Of a DNA stretch of 64,000 nt, positions 1-10,064 are shown in pieces. Both the position numbers and the translations under genes were made by a program. A model generated the notes under the pieces. The model saw only the letters and a list, made by a program, of their open reading frames with translations, was not told the origin of the DNA and did no database searches. Every line of letters starts with the position of its first letter. Within the stretch, counting starts at the first letter, position 1. Source of the DNA: Pyropia yezoensis (taxonomy: Eukaryota; Rhodophyta; Bangiophyceae; Bangiales; Bangiaceae); the NCBI GenBank assembly GCA_009829735.1, contig CM020618.1, positions 37,610,894 through 37,674,893 of the forward strand. The letters run 5' to 3'.

Positions 1-2219
1 ATGAGGAACTTCTCACCCTCCAGGTAGTGACGAAGTGACGTCACCGCCCACACCACTGCGAGTCCTTCCAACTCGGTGACTCCGTAGTTCTTCTCGGCCG
101 AGTTCAGCCCCTTGCTGAAGTATCCCACCGGCAAGTACTCCTTGTCCGGCTGCTGCTGAAGCAACACACAACCAAGTTGGTCGTAGCTAGCGTCCACATC
201 CAGGATGTAGTGGCCTCCCAACCTGGGAATAGCCAGGGTAGGGGGCTTCAGCAGAAGGTCCCGAAGAGTCTCAAAGGATTCCTGCTCCACCCGACTTGGT
301 GGAGGCAGGTTCTTCGGTAGCGTTGAGCTCACTAACTCATTCAACGGCTTCGCCACCTTGGCGAAGCCCTTGGTGAAACGTCGGTACACGTTACACATCC
401 CGAGGAAGCTCCTCACCTGGGTCTGGGTCCGGGGGTACTGAGCCTTACGGATGGCCCTCAAATTCTTCTCGTTGAAACTGAGACGCCCCGGACGGACAAC
501 ATGTCCCAAGTACTCCACCTCTTGAGTAAAGAGGTGGCACTTACTCGCCTTCAGTGACACACCGGCGTCAGCAAGTAGCTTGAACAACTTGCCAAGATGG
601 CCAATGTGTTCCTCCGGACTTCGGGAGAACACAATGATGTCGTCTAGGTACACAAGACAGATCTGCCACCGTACTCCGGCCAGAATCATGTCCATAGCGC
701 GCTGGAAAGTTGCCGGCGCGTTACACAGGCCAAACGGTAGACGCTTGCACTGGTAGGTACCACAGTGACAGGTAAAGGTAGTTCTATGCCTGTCCTCCGG
801 GGCAATGGGAATTGGCCAGTACCCCGCGTTACAGTCCAGGGTAGAGAACACGTTCGCCTCCCCCAGAGAGTCCAGACAGTCATACATCAGAGGTTGGGGA
901 TAACTGTCCTTCACCGTGCTCTCGTTGAGCTTACGGTAGTCCATACAGAACCGGGGGGTCCCATCAACTTTGGGGGCGATAACCACTGGACTCGCCCACT
1001 CGGCGTTACTGGCCTCGATCACATCGAGGGCCTCCATGCGAGCAACTTGCTCCTTAACGAGGGCCCTTGAACGGGGTCCTCCCCTATACGGTTGTTGGCG
1101 TATAGGGGGTGCACCGGGCTTCAACTCGATCCGGTGTTGGGTAGCTCTCATGAGTCCCAATTGACCATCCCACAACTTGTGATATTGGTCCAAGAGGCGT
1201 TCAACTTGAACCCTCAACCTGGGTGGAACACCCTCCATGTTCACATGGGGCCGAGGAGAGGCGGCCGACTTGGCTTGATGCTTCTCCTTTCCGGACTTCG
1301 GGTCGCTACTTGCGCCCGCGTTGAGGGTGACCGCTACTACCGGTCCCTCATGTTGGTCGATACAGCCGAACTTGGCTCCCGACTTGAAGTACTTGGGCGA
1401 CGAGCTCAGGTTCATCACCTGGATCCTCCACGGGACTCCGGCTTTGGAGTCCATCGTGCCAAGGGCAACATGCACTTGGCGCTTGCGAGCAAGACGGGGG
1501 TAAGGGTGCACCAACCCGTTCCCCATATAATCAGTTACAACATCAACGTGCGCCACCGAGTTGGGGGGCAACGTGACCTTACGGGCTAAACGCAGGGTAG
1601 CAGTAAACCCTTCCCTCACAGAGCAAACAGGCTTCGACTGTGAGACTGTCACAGGAGCCACAGACTTTCCCTTACCAAGGATGGGGATAGTCTCCCAATT
1701 CATCAACTTGACCCAGTACTCAGGGCCACAAATCAAAAGCACTTGTGTTACGACATAAGGGGTACCCAGAAGCAGGGGTACCGATATATTCTCAACTACA
1801 CCATAGGTCACGTCGACCTCATGGGTCCCCAACCTAGTTGGTAGGGTCACGGCACCAACGATGGGAAGTACCCCACCATTGATGTCAATCATATGGTCAG
1901 CCTTGGACCTCCAGCGTTGGAGCTTCACCTCCTTTGGTAATAGCGACTTGCGTATCAAGGAGGCTCCTGACCCGGTATCAAGTATGATACGGGCACAACA
2001 GGCGCGGCCGGGGGCAAGTTGCACCCGTCCAGCCACCTGGAAGTTCTCACCCGTCAGCACCGCGATGACCCGACGTGGGTTTACGTTCTTGGGGAGTCCT
2101 ACCCGAGGTGGGCGGACTCCCTTAGGTCGCCGCAGTATCCGGCACGGTTGATTCGTCCTCTTGACCCACTTGGCCGAGGCTGCCGTTTTGAGCTTCGGAC
2201 GGCCAGCCCCAACGGTCAT
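1..2219 (-). CDS. Pol polyprotein of copy A1, N-terminal part (protease, reverse transcriptase, start of RNase H)
   Basis: Retrotransposon Pol, cleaved in the family into protease, reverse transcriptase, RNase H and integrase, which copy the element RNA and insert the cDNA. The ATG at 2219 overlaps the gag stop (ATGA), as in copy A2. The frame stays open to the window edge, about 739 codons. By alignment with A2 it holds the protease DTGSGAS motif near residues 81-87, RT with YLDD near residue 524, and the first part of RNase H near residue 673. No break is visible, and the gag of this copy is also intact, so A1 may be the better preserved coding copy. Expression would need a -1 shift or reinitiation at the gag-pol junction. 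Confidence 0.9.
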   Translation of the reverse strand, partial: MTVGAGRPKLKTAASAKWVKRTNQPCRILRRPKGVRPPRVGLPKNVNPRRVIAVLTGENFQVAGRVQLAPGRACCARIILDTGSGASLIRKSLLPKEVKLQRWRSKADHMIDINGGVLPIVGAVTLPTRLGTHEVDVTYGVVENISVPLLLGTPYVVTQVLLICGPEYWVKLMNWETIPILGKGKSVAPVTVSQSKPVCSVREGFTATLRLARKVTLPPNSVAHVDVVTDYMGNGLVHPYPRLARKRQVHVALGTMDSKAGVPWRIQVMNLSSSPKYFKSGAKFGCIDQHEGPVVAVTLNAGASSDPKSGKEKHQAKSAASPRPHVNMEGVPPRLRVQVERLLDQYHKLWDGQLGLMRATQHRIELKPGAPPIRQQPYRGGPRSRALVKEQVARMEALDVIEASNAEWASPVVIAPKVDGTPRFCMDYRKLNESTVKDSYPQPLMYDCLDSLGEANVFSTLDCNAGYWPIPIAPEDRHRTTFTCHCGTYQCKRLPFGLCNAPATFQRAMDMILAGVRWQICLVYLDDIIVFSRSPEEHIGHLGKLFKLLADAGVSLKASKCHLFTQEVEYLGHVVRPGRLSFNEKNLRAIRKAQYPRTQTQVRSFLGMCNVYRRFTKGFAKVAKPLNELVSSTLPKNLPPPSRVEQESFETLRDLLLKPPTLAIPRLGGHYILDVDASYDQLGCVLLQQQPDKEYLPVGYFSKGLNSAEKNYGVTELEGLAVVWAVTSLRHYLEGEKFL

Positions 2220-4162
2220 TCGTTTTCCGCCGACTTGGCGTCCGAATCTGAGGACGAAGGGGAAGGCGACGAGTCCGAGGACGACGTGTCCGCCCCCTTC
2301 GCCGAGGGTGTGGCGACCGCCACCACCGGTCGAAACCCACCCTCGCGGCGTGAACGTACTTCGTTCGTAGCCGACTTCTTACTCGCATTCCTAACAAGTT
2401 GTTGGATGCGTTTACTCAACTTGGGGCAGTCATATGCCCAGTGTCCATCGGAGTTGCAGTTCCAACACCGATTGTCAGTTCCCGGAGGGGTCTTCCCAAC
2501 TGGGGAAGACGAAGAGATACCCTGGGAAGCTCCCGCGGCAGCTACCACCCTCTTCTTGCGGATTCGGCGTGCCTCTTTCAACTCTCTGGCCTGGCGCGCC
2601 TCCTCCCGTTCCTTGGCCAACTCGGCCTGACGCTCCTGGCGTTGTTCCTCCCGCAACTTGCGGTAGGCCGCGCCTCTGCGGTAGGCGAACCTAGCTAACT
2701 CCGACAGGGTCGCCCGGGCAGTGTTATGCTCCCGGGTCTCCATCCGGACTGACCAATGGAGTCCCTCCACAAACCGACTCTTCACCACAGCTTGTGGATG
2801 AAGAAATCCACAAAGATTGTTGAGCTTACGGACTCGCTCCGCAAAGGACAACTCGTCCTCCGCCTCTTCCTGATGGGCTTGCGTAAACTCCTCGACTTGA
2901 GAAGCCAGCGCCGCTTCATCAACCATGGCTCTCAACAACCAGTTGACGAGCTCCAAATAGGACGTCACCTCACCAGCGCCTCCACTTGAGGAGCTGGGCA
3001 TGACGGACGTAAGTTCTGTCCGCAGGTCTCCCTTCGTAAACTCCTGTAGCATGTAGAAAGCCATGCCTTCACCTATGGCATTGTCGTCACAGGCTTTCGT
3101 GAAACGACGTAGGAACTCAAAGACACGGAGGGGGAGAGTTCCATCCCACTCCGCTTTGTGCCCAAAAGAGTGAAGTGCATTCTTCTTGGCACGGCCTATG
3201 GTTTGGGCCTGGTCAGGACCATACGCCACCGACCTATTGTGGAGGGCGTAGGTCTCACAATCAAAGGTCCTCTGGTAGACCGGGTTGGCTACCTGGATCT
3301 TGGGCGGCACCTCACGTTGAGGGAACAGCCGCTGTGGCACTAGGGCAAGTTCATTCTCAGTGCCCATAGTCTGGCGCGGCGCGCTTGGTGTAGCCGCCGG
3401 CGTTTCCGGGGGGAACTCCCCCATGAAGGGCGTACGCCCCACCGAGTATGGTGTGGCTCCCTCGTTGAGAGTCACAGGTGTCGCCCCCTGTTCGGGGCGA
3501 CCCGAGGTAGGCGTCAGGAGAGATTCCCCCTGCGCCTGTGGGCTCGAAAGCCCCAATCCGGTCTGGACATTAAGGCCATCTGGCAAACTCGCCACAATCT
3601 GATTCAAAATTGTATTCGTCATCGTGACCACCAGGTCCGGCAAAGTCTGCCGCAACACATTGGTCGCCTCCCGATGGACAGTTTCCGCAAGGAGTGGATT
3701 GACGACTCCAGTTGAGTCTCGGTCCGCCTCCGGGAGTCCACCTGAGGGGTAACCACGTTCCTCAGGGGTCTCAACCGGGGGCATGGGCGCGAGCCCATCG
3801 CCGACCAACGGAGGTCCGCCATCCTCGAAAAGCCTAGTTGGTGACGGCTCCAAGCCAAAGTTGGCTCCAACCCGAGTGGAACCCGCGGGGACAGTCCTCA
3901 CCCCTTGGGACGTTCCCGTTGAGTATACCACACGGTGGCCAGACTTCGGCCCACCCACATCAGAAGTGTCACCCGAGTGAACTCCCGACTGAGTCGGGGT
4001 GGCCTGTTGCCCGCCCGCACTTCCAGTCCTGCTGGCTTGAGGGACCTCTAGTCCCTCTGCGACCCCAGGTAAACCCACCTTAGTCTCACCAGTATTCAAA
4101 GGCACTGAAGTACGTGCGTCACCCGTGTACTCCCCGGACGACGGGGGGTCCGAACTAGCCAT
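2216..4162 (-). CDS. Gag polyprotein of copy A1, intact
   Basis: Structural nucleocapsid precursor of the chromovirus, about 648 residues from the first ATG (4162); an open but non-ATG extension reaches 4186. A long acidic and proline-rich N-terminal third is followed by a helical capsid-like middle, then a Lys/Arg/Glu coiled-coil-like stretch. Near residue 562 there is one CCHC zinc knuckle (C-x2-C-x4-H-x4-C, starting CWNC). The C-terminus is Ser/Asp-rich. The stop TGA overlaps the pol ATG, so pol is in the -1 frame. Copy A2 has an amber codon in this gene where A1 reads TCG, so A1 is the intact version. Confidence 0.92.
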   Translation of the reverse strand: MASSDPPSSGEYTGDARTSVPLNTGETKVGLPGVAEGLEVPQASRTGSAGGQQATPTQSGVHSGDTSDVGGPKSGHRVVYSTGTSQGVRTVPAGSTRVGANFGLEPSPTRLFEDGGPPLVGDGLAPMPPVETPEERGYPSGGLPEADRDSTGVVNPLLAETVHREATNVLRQTLPDLVVTMTNTILNQIVASLPDGLNVQTGLGLSSPQAQGESLLTPTSGRPEQGATPVTLNEGATPYSVGRTPFMGEFPPETPAATPSAPRQTMGTENELALVPQRLFPQREVPPKIQVANPVYQRTFDCETYALHNRSVAYGPDQAQTIGRAKKNALHSFGHKAEWDGTLPLRVFEFLRRFTKACDDNAIGEGMAFYMLQEFTKGDLRTELTSVMPSSSSGGAGEVTSYLELVNWLLRAMVDEAALASQVEEFTQAHQEEAEDELSFAERVRKLNNLCGFLHPQAVVKSRFVEGLHWSVRMETREHNTARATLSELARFAYRRGAAYRKLREEQRQERQAELAKEREEARQARELKEARRIRKKRVVAAAGASQGISSSSPVGKTPPGTDNRCWNCNSDGHWAYDCPKLSKRIQQLVRNASKKSATNEVRSRREGGFRPVVAVATPSAKGADTSSSDSSPSPSSSDSDAKSAENE

Positions 4163-4261
4163 GTTGGCTGACGATCCGTATGACAAGGTCCAAGTCCACC
4201 GCTCCTCTGAGACAGAGGGCCCCTTACACCCGGGTGCACCCGGAGGTAAAGTTTACCTCTG

Positions 4262-4279
4262 TCCCCTGCTGCTCCACCA
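4262..4279 (-). promoter_or_regulatory. Primer-binding site of copy A1
   Basis: On the minus strand, two bases after the 5' LTR, lies TGGTGGAGCAGCAGGGGA. Its complement ends in CCA, as expected for a tRNA 3' end used to prime minus-strand DNA. The same 18 bases occur in A2, A3 and the unrelated family B. Confidence 0.85.
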
Positions 4280-4281
4280 AA

Positions 4282-4750
4282 TGTGGCGAAAACCACAAGC
4301 ACACACGACACCCAAGTTGGGGCGGTGTATAAGGGCTGCCTCCCGTGTCGGGGGAACCGGAAGAAGTGCAAGTCGCACACACTCTGTCCCTGTTGTGGGG
4401 CAAACCCCCCACGGACAAACAAGAAGATGGTGTGTGGTCCAACAGTTTCTTGGTCGGGACGGGGACGCAGGGCCAAGCCCCGCTGTCCCTCCCCTTATCC
4501 CCCCAGGGTCCCCTCAGAATCTCGCCACTCAGAATCTCCCACCCCAGCACCTGCCCACCGGGCCACACGAAAATTCAAGACGATAAATGCAGAAAACCCT
4601 CAAATCCAAGTTGGATTTACTACTAAGCTAACTATCCCAAACTTAGGGAATATGGACCCAAATGCAGGGGGAGGAACGGATCAGGCTAGTGGCCTGCCGC
4701 CCCTTGCATAGCACGTGTTGCCCCCCTACCTTGGGGTCAATACTACCACA
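4282..4750 (-). repeat. 5' LTR of copy A1
   Basis: 469-bp long terminal repeat, the same length and over 95% similar by eye to the LTRs at 7233-7701, 16200-16668 and 51689-52157. The near-perfect terminal TG...CA and 7-bp inverted ends define its limits. It contains the quasi-palindrome AAATCCAA-G-TTGGATTT found in the other complete LTRs of this family. Confidence 0.92.
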
Positions 4751-6809
4751 CTGCCGGCCGGCGGTGTTGACCCCTCGCCAGGGCCGCCTCCGAGCTGGGT
4801 GAGCAGGCATTGGACTCCTGCTGTACCAGCGCCAGGCACCGTCCCAGCAGCGAGTCCGCTGTCAAGCAAGCCCCAGCCTGGTTGCAGTACCCGTGCCACG
4901 CCTACATTGCCTGCTCCCCGTATATCCCCAGGCTTCCATAGCGGCGGAGGAAGGCGGGCGCGTGGTGGGCGAGCGCGTGCAGCTTTACACTGACGCTCAC
5001 CCAGGGGAAGGCCCGCTGCAGCGGGGGCACAAAGTTGACCGCGGCGCGGTCAAATGTCTCTATGTCTGACCGAGGGATGACCTCCGCCCGGTTGAGCACC
5101 CGCACCATAGCAGCCCAGCTGGCCCACGCGACTCACATGACAGACACGTCCCCCTCGGACGGGTGCGGTGCCAACGTATCGCAGACGAGGGTGGCCTTGT
5201 CAGCAATTAAATGACACGACCGCCCCTCAAATCCGCCGCCAAGATAGGGGACTGGGCGCACGCGCACATCAGCCAATAGCGCCGTCCCGACCGCAGTGGC
5301 CGCCGCCAGCCCATTCGCCGCACCTCCGCGAGCCACCGCCGCTGTAATCCCGAGCTGGAGAAGGAACGACGTCACCCCCAGTGTCAGGTGGAGGGAGATG
5401 GGGACCAGGGCATCGGGTGCCACGGGGAAGACAGGGCGGCTCTCAATGGAGAGGTGCTCCTTAAGGCGGTGTGGCACTGGCAGCGTCTCGTTTGCTCCGT
5501 CCGCGTAGTCTACCATCATCTTCAACGCGTGCGCGAGGGTCCGCAGCGCCCGCGGCCTCTCCTGCACCCGCTGCATGCTGCCAAACAGGTCAGCCTCGGC
5601 GCTGCTATTGGCCGACGGTCGTCGGACCTCCTGACGCGACAGGCAGCTCATGTGGGAGGAGGCTCCCTTGTGCCCGAAAAAGGTAGATAGGAACGCAGAA
5701 TCTCCGTTCATGAGCAGCCGCACAGCCCGCTTACGCCCGCTGACGGTCACCCCGTTGGATAAAAGCTCCCATAGGTCGCCGACCCAAGGGCCAATCATAG
5801 AGTTTACCTCCTCAGGCCCGTCCTTGATGCATGGATACGTGGCGAGGAGCAGGGAGTTCTGGCGCCGCTGAGGGGTCGGCTGGTTGGTAACTGTCAGCCC
5901 TAGCTTGCATGAGCTCTCAGTACCGCCCTTGTCCAGGCCCAGGCACACGTGCACGTCAGCCGTCGTATCACCATGGGTGCTGTGCGGGCCTGCTTGCCCC
6001 GCAAAGTCCGACGTGTGCGGCACGGGTCTGCCGTCAGCGCCATAGACGTGGCGCTCCACAAAGAGTTCGCATTTGACGAGCTCTCCAAGGAGGCACTCCA
6101 GCGCTCCCCGGAGGCTCACCAATCGAGCGCCCAGCTCTTTGGCCACCGCGCGCTTCCCCGGCTGCTCCGTCACGGCCCGCTGCTCGGCCCGCATCAGCTC
6201 TCGGCTCAGCAGGCCGCTGTCTTTGCCGCCGAGGGCGCGCCGCAATTTGGTCCACTGGACGCCGCTCAGCTGCACGCTTGTCATCAGTTGCGTCTGCACT
6301 TGAGGGGGGAGTCGCAACCGGCCATGGGTGGGGACCACCGACACTGCCTCGCCCCGCTGCGCCAATGAGAGGAGAGCCTTTAGCTCATTCTGGTACGTGA
6401 GGCCCCCACGTTCCCCCAGGATGGCAAGCACATCAGAGGCGTGCTTGGCTCTGCGGCGTAGCTGCCGAGGCCCAACCACTGCCTAACGCGCCGTGGGCGC
6501 CAGGATGTACCGCCGGTTCACTCCATTCTTGAACACAAAAGAAATCTCAGTTGGCTTGGTGGCGCGCAGGTGGGCCTCCAGCAGCTTTTCAAAGCACACT
6601 AGCTCGGGGGGCGTCAAAGTGTCGTAGCGTTCTAGGATGCCCATCAGCTGCACTTGGAGGGGCACCGCCGGCTGATTGGCTGCCACGGCCGCCAGCACGT
6701 CCAATCCGGATGACGCTGGGCGTACCGTCTTGGCAGCTCGGCTCGCCCGCTCGCTGCTCGTCCGACAGCCGGCACACACCTTCTCCCGCTCAGCCATTGA
6801 AAGAGCCAT
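4751..6809 (-). pseudogene. DDE-type transposase-like pseudogene, single frame with three stops
   Basis: One minus-strand frame runs from at least 6809 (ATG; open to 7088 without an ATG) past 4902, interrupted only by TAG 6485-6483, TGA 5135-5133 and TAG 4904-4902, with no frameshift. It begins with a CAGC cysteine pair. It then has LGLDKGG (first acidic candidate, about residue 293) and NGDSAFLSTFFGHKG (second, about 370). Near the C-terminus it has KLHALAHH...GSLGIYGEQAM, resembling the conserved K-x-H and G-x-x-x-E-Q region of unclassified RNase H-fold transposase-like proteins. Some stops lie near possible splice sites (ATGTGAGT at 5138-5131), so short introns cannot be excluded. The 3' end is cut by copy A1. 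The exact superfamily is not identified. Confidence 0.55.
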
Positions 6810-7232
6810 CTGAGCCTCTGCCGTGTCAGGGCCCCACTGCCAAGGCAAAATGCCTGGGGCCGGGGCGTAGAGGGCCGTTGTGGGGGTTCCACTTGCGTGC
6901 CTCGTCGAGCAACAGTCGTCCGACCGTGCTCGCTGGGACCGACCGTTGCCGCGGCGGTCCCTCTGGTAGCACCGGTTACACAGACCGAGGGTCACTGTGA
7001 GGATTGGCCCCTTAAATCCCCACCCGGAACCCAGGGGATATGGACTGGGACCTCTCCTTACATGTCCGGCCCCGATAAATCCCCCCAAGACACATCAAGT
7101 CCCCACTACTCTGGGCGACACCTCGCTGTATCCCTGACATTTCGCGGACGTCGGCCGACCGCACGAAAGCCGCCGTCAGCGCACTGTCGAAACCCTGTCA
7201 TGGACGTCGCAACTCGACAACGAGGAGCGAGT

Positions 7233-7701
7233 TGTGGCAAAAACCACAAGCACACACGGCACCCAAGTTGGGGCGGTGTGCCAAGGCTGCCTCCCGTGTC
7301 GGGGGAACCGGAAGAAGTGCAAGTCGCACACACTCTGTCCCTGTTGTGGGGCAAACCCCCCACGGACAAACAAGAAGATGGTGTGTGGTCCAACAGTTTC
7401 TTGGTCGGGACGGGGACGCAGGGCCAAGCCCCGCTGTCCCTCCCCTTATCCCCCCAGGGTCCCCTCAGAATCTCGCCACTCAGAATCTCCCACCCAAGCA
7501 CCTGCCCACCGGGCCACACGAAAATTCAAGACGATAAATGCAGAAAACCCTCAAATCCAAGTTGGATTTACTACTAAGCTAACTATCCCAAACTTAGGGA
7601 ATATGGACCCAAATGCAGGGGGAGGAACGGATCAGGCTAGTGGCCTGCCGCCCCTTGCATGGCACGTGTTGCCCCCCTACCTGGGGGTCAATACTGCCAC
7701 A
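7233..7701 (-). repeat. 3' LTR of copy A2
   Basis: Bounded by TGTGGCA and TGCCACA, preceded by CGAGT. The plus-strand open frame of the aORF extends upstream into this LTR (ATG at 7659), so an aORF transcript would start in or near this LTR read backwards. This implies two-way promoter activity if the aORF is expressed. Confidence 0.95.
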
Positions 7702-7716
7702 CTCCCCTCTCCTCAG
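7702..7716 (-). promoter_or_regulatory. Polypurine tract of copy A2
   Basis: The minus strand reads CTGAGGAGAGGGGAG directly before the 3' LTR, the expected place and composition for the plus-strand DNA primer of an LTR retrotransposon. The same sequence follows the left LTR of copy A3 at 47611-47625. Confidence 0.8.
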
Positions 7717-8039
7717 TTCCGACCGACCCGGTCGGCCCTGTGAGGGGGTGCGTAAACGCACGTCTCGGCGTTGGGGGCGCGACTTGCTGTCCCACATCGA
7801 GTACGTATCACGGATGTGGAGGCGGTCACGTTGACCGCCCCTCTCCTCAAGCTTGCCCACTCGGCAGCTTCCTCTCCCCGGTTCACACTTCACCTTCACC
7901 ACCACCTCCCCTTCACGTTCCACGGGGCCGCCCTACGCTGGGGAGGCCACCCGTCTACCCACGATCCGAGTCCCCCTCAACTCGAGGCGGGTCTCGTGCC
8001 GCCGTAGCCAGGGCGTCTCTCCCCAACTTGGGGAGAGCC

Positions 8040-10064
8040 ATGGCGACCCCGGGAGTGGAGACGGACTCTCTCGACGAACGTATGGAGGACACCTCCTACG
8101 GTGCAGCACCCGCCGGGACTTCTGGCGGGGGCTCCGCGATGGCTCCGGGGGATGGGACTCCCGCGTCACCCGGCTTTGGGTTGACGGCGGGATCTCCCCC
8201 GGAGGCGGGACAAGTTGTCCCGCGTGAGGCCTTGGGGCGGTGGTTTTACCCCGCTTGGCCTCTTTATGAGGAGGGGTTGACTGTTCTTCGCTGTGGCCGA
8301 CTTGGCGCAGCGATGGGCCGGGTATGGGACCGCCTACGGGAGAAGTATCCCCGTAGGGTCGGGTTCCCGGCCGGCTTCAGGACGGACCAGTTTGCCTTCC
8401 AGGACGACGAGGAGGTTGAAGACGTCCAACGTGCCAAGGCCATGGTGGACCGCGGGGGAACTATCCCGGGTCCCGGCGACTTGCCGACCTTTACTTGGGA
8501 CGCGGTGGCAACTCGCCCCCCGTACCTTCACGAGGCCGATCCGCACACTCATCACTTTGATATGCGGATGGAGAAGGACTTCCGGCGAGGTCCCTACTTG
8601 GTGACCTCGGCTCAACTTGAGTTCCCTCAGCAGTCTGCTGCCAGTAAGGAGCAGCACTATCCGAAGAAGCCCGAGTGGTGGCCTCAAGTTGAGGTCCCCT
8701 ACGGGTTCCCGGCGTTGCTACCACGGTTGCTTGACCACTTCGGCGCCGTCATGTTGACGGCTGGCCCTAATCACCTGGTGTGGGCCATGTTGGCCACCCA
8801 GTGGCTCGTCGAGGTCTTGTCGACCTGGGTGTCCTGTGTTCAGCGGCGGGGGATGCTCTGGCATCTCCCCCTCCGGCTTATCCAAGGTTTGGAACAGCTC
8901 ACCCCTAAGCTAGTTGCTGAGGGGTGCTCATCAGGACAACTCACTCCACTTGAGGAGATCCTCCGGATCCACAAGTTTATCGAGTGGGAGAGCATTGAGC
9001 TTAAGTTGCGCCGCCCCACTCGTGGGCCCAAGGACGATGGCGCACTTCGCCAGTTCGTGTGGGTCGCTCGTGAACGTCACGACGGCCGTGTGGTCCTACG
9101 AGAGGGGTTGGGCATCGGGGACTACCCGTATGCCCCGGGGGTGGATCGCCACACTGCGCCACCCCCGGACAAGCCCATAGTTATGGCCGTGCCGTCCTAT
9201 GATGACCACATGACTCAATCCACTGCGGGAGCCCCAAGTCGGGGTCGCAGTTACACCCGGGTACCGCCACCTCGGCGGGCACCTCCGCTTCCTCCTGTTC
9301 CTTTCCAACCTCACGGGAACATCCCGATCAGCGTGGCCGTTGAGTCGTCCACCCCGGTGTCCCCCAACTTGGGGGCCACCCTCCTGACGGTATACCCCAA
9401 GTTGGTGTTACCGCCCACGCCTCTAACCTCAGAGATGATGATCACCACGTTGGTGCGCACCATTTCCTGGTTGGCCGCGTCGACCGCAACCCTACAGAGT
9501 TCCGAGACTCCTCAACTTGAGGAGCGCGTTCGTACTGCAGTAGCGACCGCGAGTTGCGAGTCGGTGGCGGAGTTTATGACAGCCGAGTTGGCTCGTACTG
9601 GGGCTATTATGCCCCAGCCAGCCCCACTTGGGCGTGGCAAACGTCGCGCGAGCCGGGCATACTCGCCTCCTCGCCGTCGTCGCCGACACTCTCGGCGCTC
9701 TCCCTCCGTGTCGGAAGACGAGTTGTCTTACTCCGTCTCGGAGTCCTCTACCCCGTCGGAGACGGAGTCTGTCCAGCGTCTGCGTCGCAAACTTGCGCGC
9801 AAGACCAGGCAGAAGAGTGGCCACGGTCGGCGCCACTTGCGCGACCGTGAGGGGCGCGACCGTGAGGGCGCGACCGTGAGGGGCGCGACCGTGAGGGGCG
9901 CGACCGTGAGGGGCGCGACGGTTCCGACTTGGAGCCGCCGCCCCCTCCAACGAGTGGAGACCGTTATCGGCGTGGGTCTCGCCGCTCGCCTCCACGTGAG
10001 GGCGAGGGCCGTGGAGTGGGAGAGTCTAGCATGCGTGCCTAGTTGGCAGCTGCCTTTGTTGTGA
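8040..10064 (+). CDS. aORF of copy A2: convergent extra ORF of unknown function
   Basis: About 674 residues from the ATG shared with copy A3 (MATPGVETDSLDERMEDTSY); the frame is open upstream to an ATG at 7659 inside the LTR. Composition: acidic, Gly/Ser/Pro-rich N-terminus; a compact middle of about residues 60-380, rich in Trp and hydrophobics, including RRGMLWHLP (about 268-277) and IHKFIEW (about 310-316); then a Pro-rich linker and an Arg/Ser-rich tail (SPPRRRRRHSRRSPS) that could act in nuclear or RNA binding. The last part is out of frame with copy A3, because a 14-nt unit in the 9841-9914 repeat shifts the frame. The stop is 90 bp from the pol stop, so the two genes converge. I do not recognise the family; it is not envelope-like (no signal peptide or membrane anchor seen). 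Confidence 0.75.
   Translation: MATPGVETDSLDERMEDTSYGAAPAGTSGGGSAMAPGDGTPASPGFGLTAGSPPEAGQVVPREALGRWFYPAWPLYEEGLTVLRCGRLGAAMGRVWDRLREKYPRRVGFPAGFRTDQFAFQDDEEVEDVQRAKAMVDRGGTIPGPGDLPTFTWDAVATRPPYLHEADPHTHHFDMRMEKDFRRGPYLVTSAQLEFPQQSAASKEQHYPKKPEWWPQVEVPYGFPALLPRLLDHFGAVMLTAGPNHLVWAMLATQWLVEVLSTWVSCVQRRGMLWHLPLRLIQGLEQLTPKLVAEGCSSGQLTPLEEILRIHKFIEWESIELKLRRPTRGPKDDGALRQFVWVARERHDGRVVLREGLGIGDYPYAPGVDRHTAPPPDKPIVMAVPSYDDHMTQSTAGAPSRGRSYTRVPPPRRAPPLPPVPFQPHGNIPISVAVESSTPVSPNLGATLLTVYPKLVLPPTPLTSEMMITTLVRTISWLAASTATLQSSETPQLEERVRTAVATASCESVAEFMTAELARTGAIMPQPAPLGRGKRRASRAYSPPRRRRRHSRRSPSVSEDELSYSVSESSTPSETESVQRLRRKLARKTRQKSGHGRRHLRDREGRDREGATVRGATVRGATVRGATVPTWSRRPLQRVETVIGVGLAARLHVRARAVEWESLACVPSWQLPLL
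9841..9914 (+). repeat. 15-bp tandem repeat inside the aORF of A2
   Basis: Five units of GCGACCGTGAGGGGC, the second one base short (14 nt). Copy A3 has a single unit at the equivalent place. Four 15-nt units keep frame and the 14-nt unit does not, which explains the divergent A2 C-terminus. Confidence 0.92.

Larger units (their letters stand above)
1..4750 (-). mobile_element. Ty3/gypsy chromovirus family A, copy A1 (cut by window edge)
   Basis: Minus-strand LTR retrotransposon whose 5' LTR lies at 4282-4750, followed leftwards by a primer-binding site, gag and the first half of pol. Positions 1-4750 align base for base with copy A2 at +11918, so the left part of pol, the aORF and the 3' LTR lie outside the window. 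The LTR ends are slightly eroded (TGTGGCG and TACCACA instead of the TGTGGCA/TGCCACA of copy A2). The right flank is CTGCC; its matching duplication would be off the left edge. The element abuts, and apparently interrupts, the DDE-like pseudogene on its right. Confidence 0.93.

Noticed and set aside
7659..8039. ATG at 7659 inside the LTR as the aORF start
   Set aside because: In A3 the upstream frame does not reach an equivalent ATG, and the conserved start common to both copies is the ATG at 8040 / 47949.
9841..9914. CRISPR-like array
   Set aside because: Contiguous 15-bp units without spacers, inside a coding frame of a retrotransposon in a eukaryotic context.
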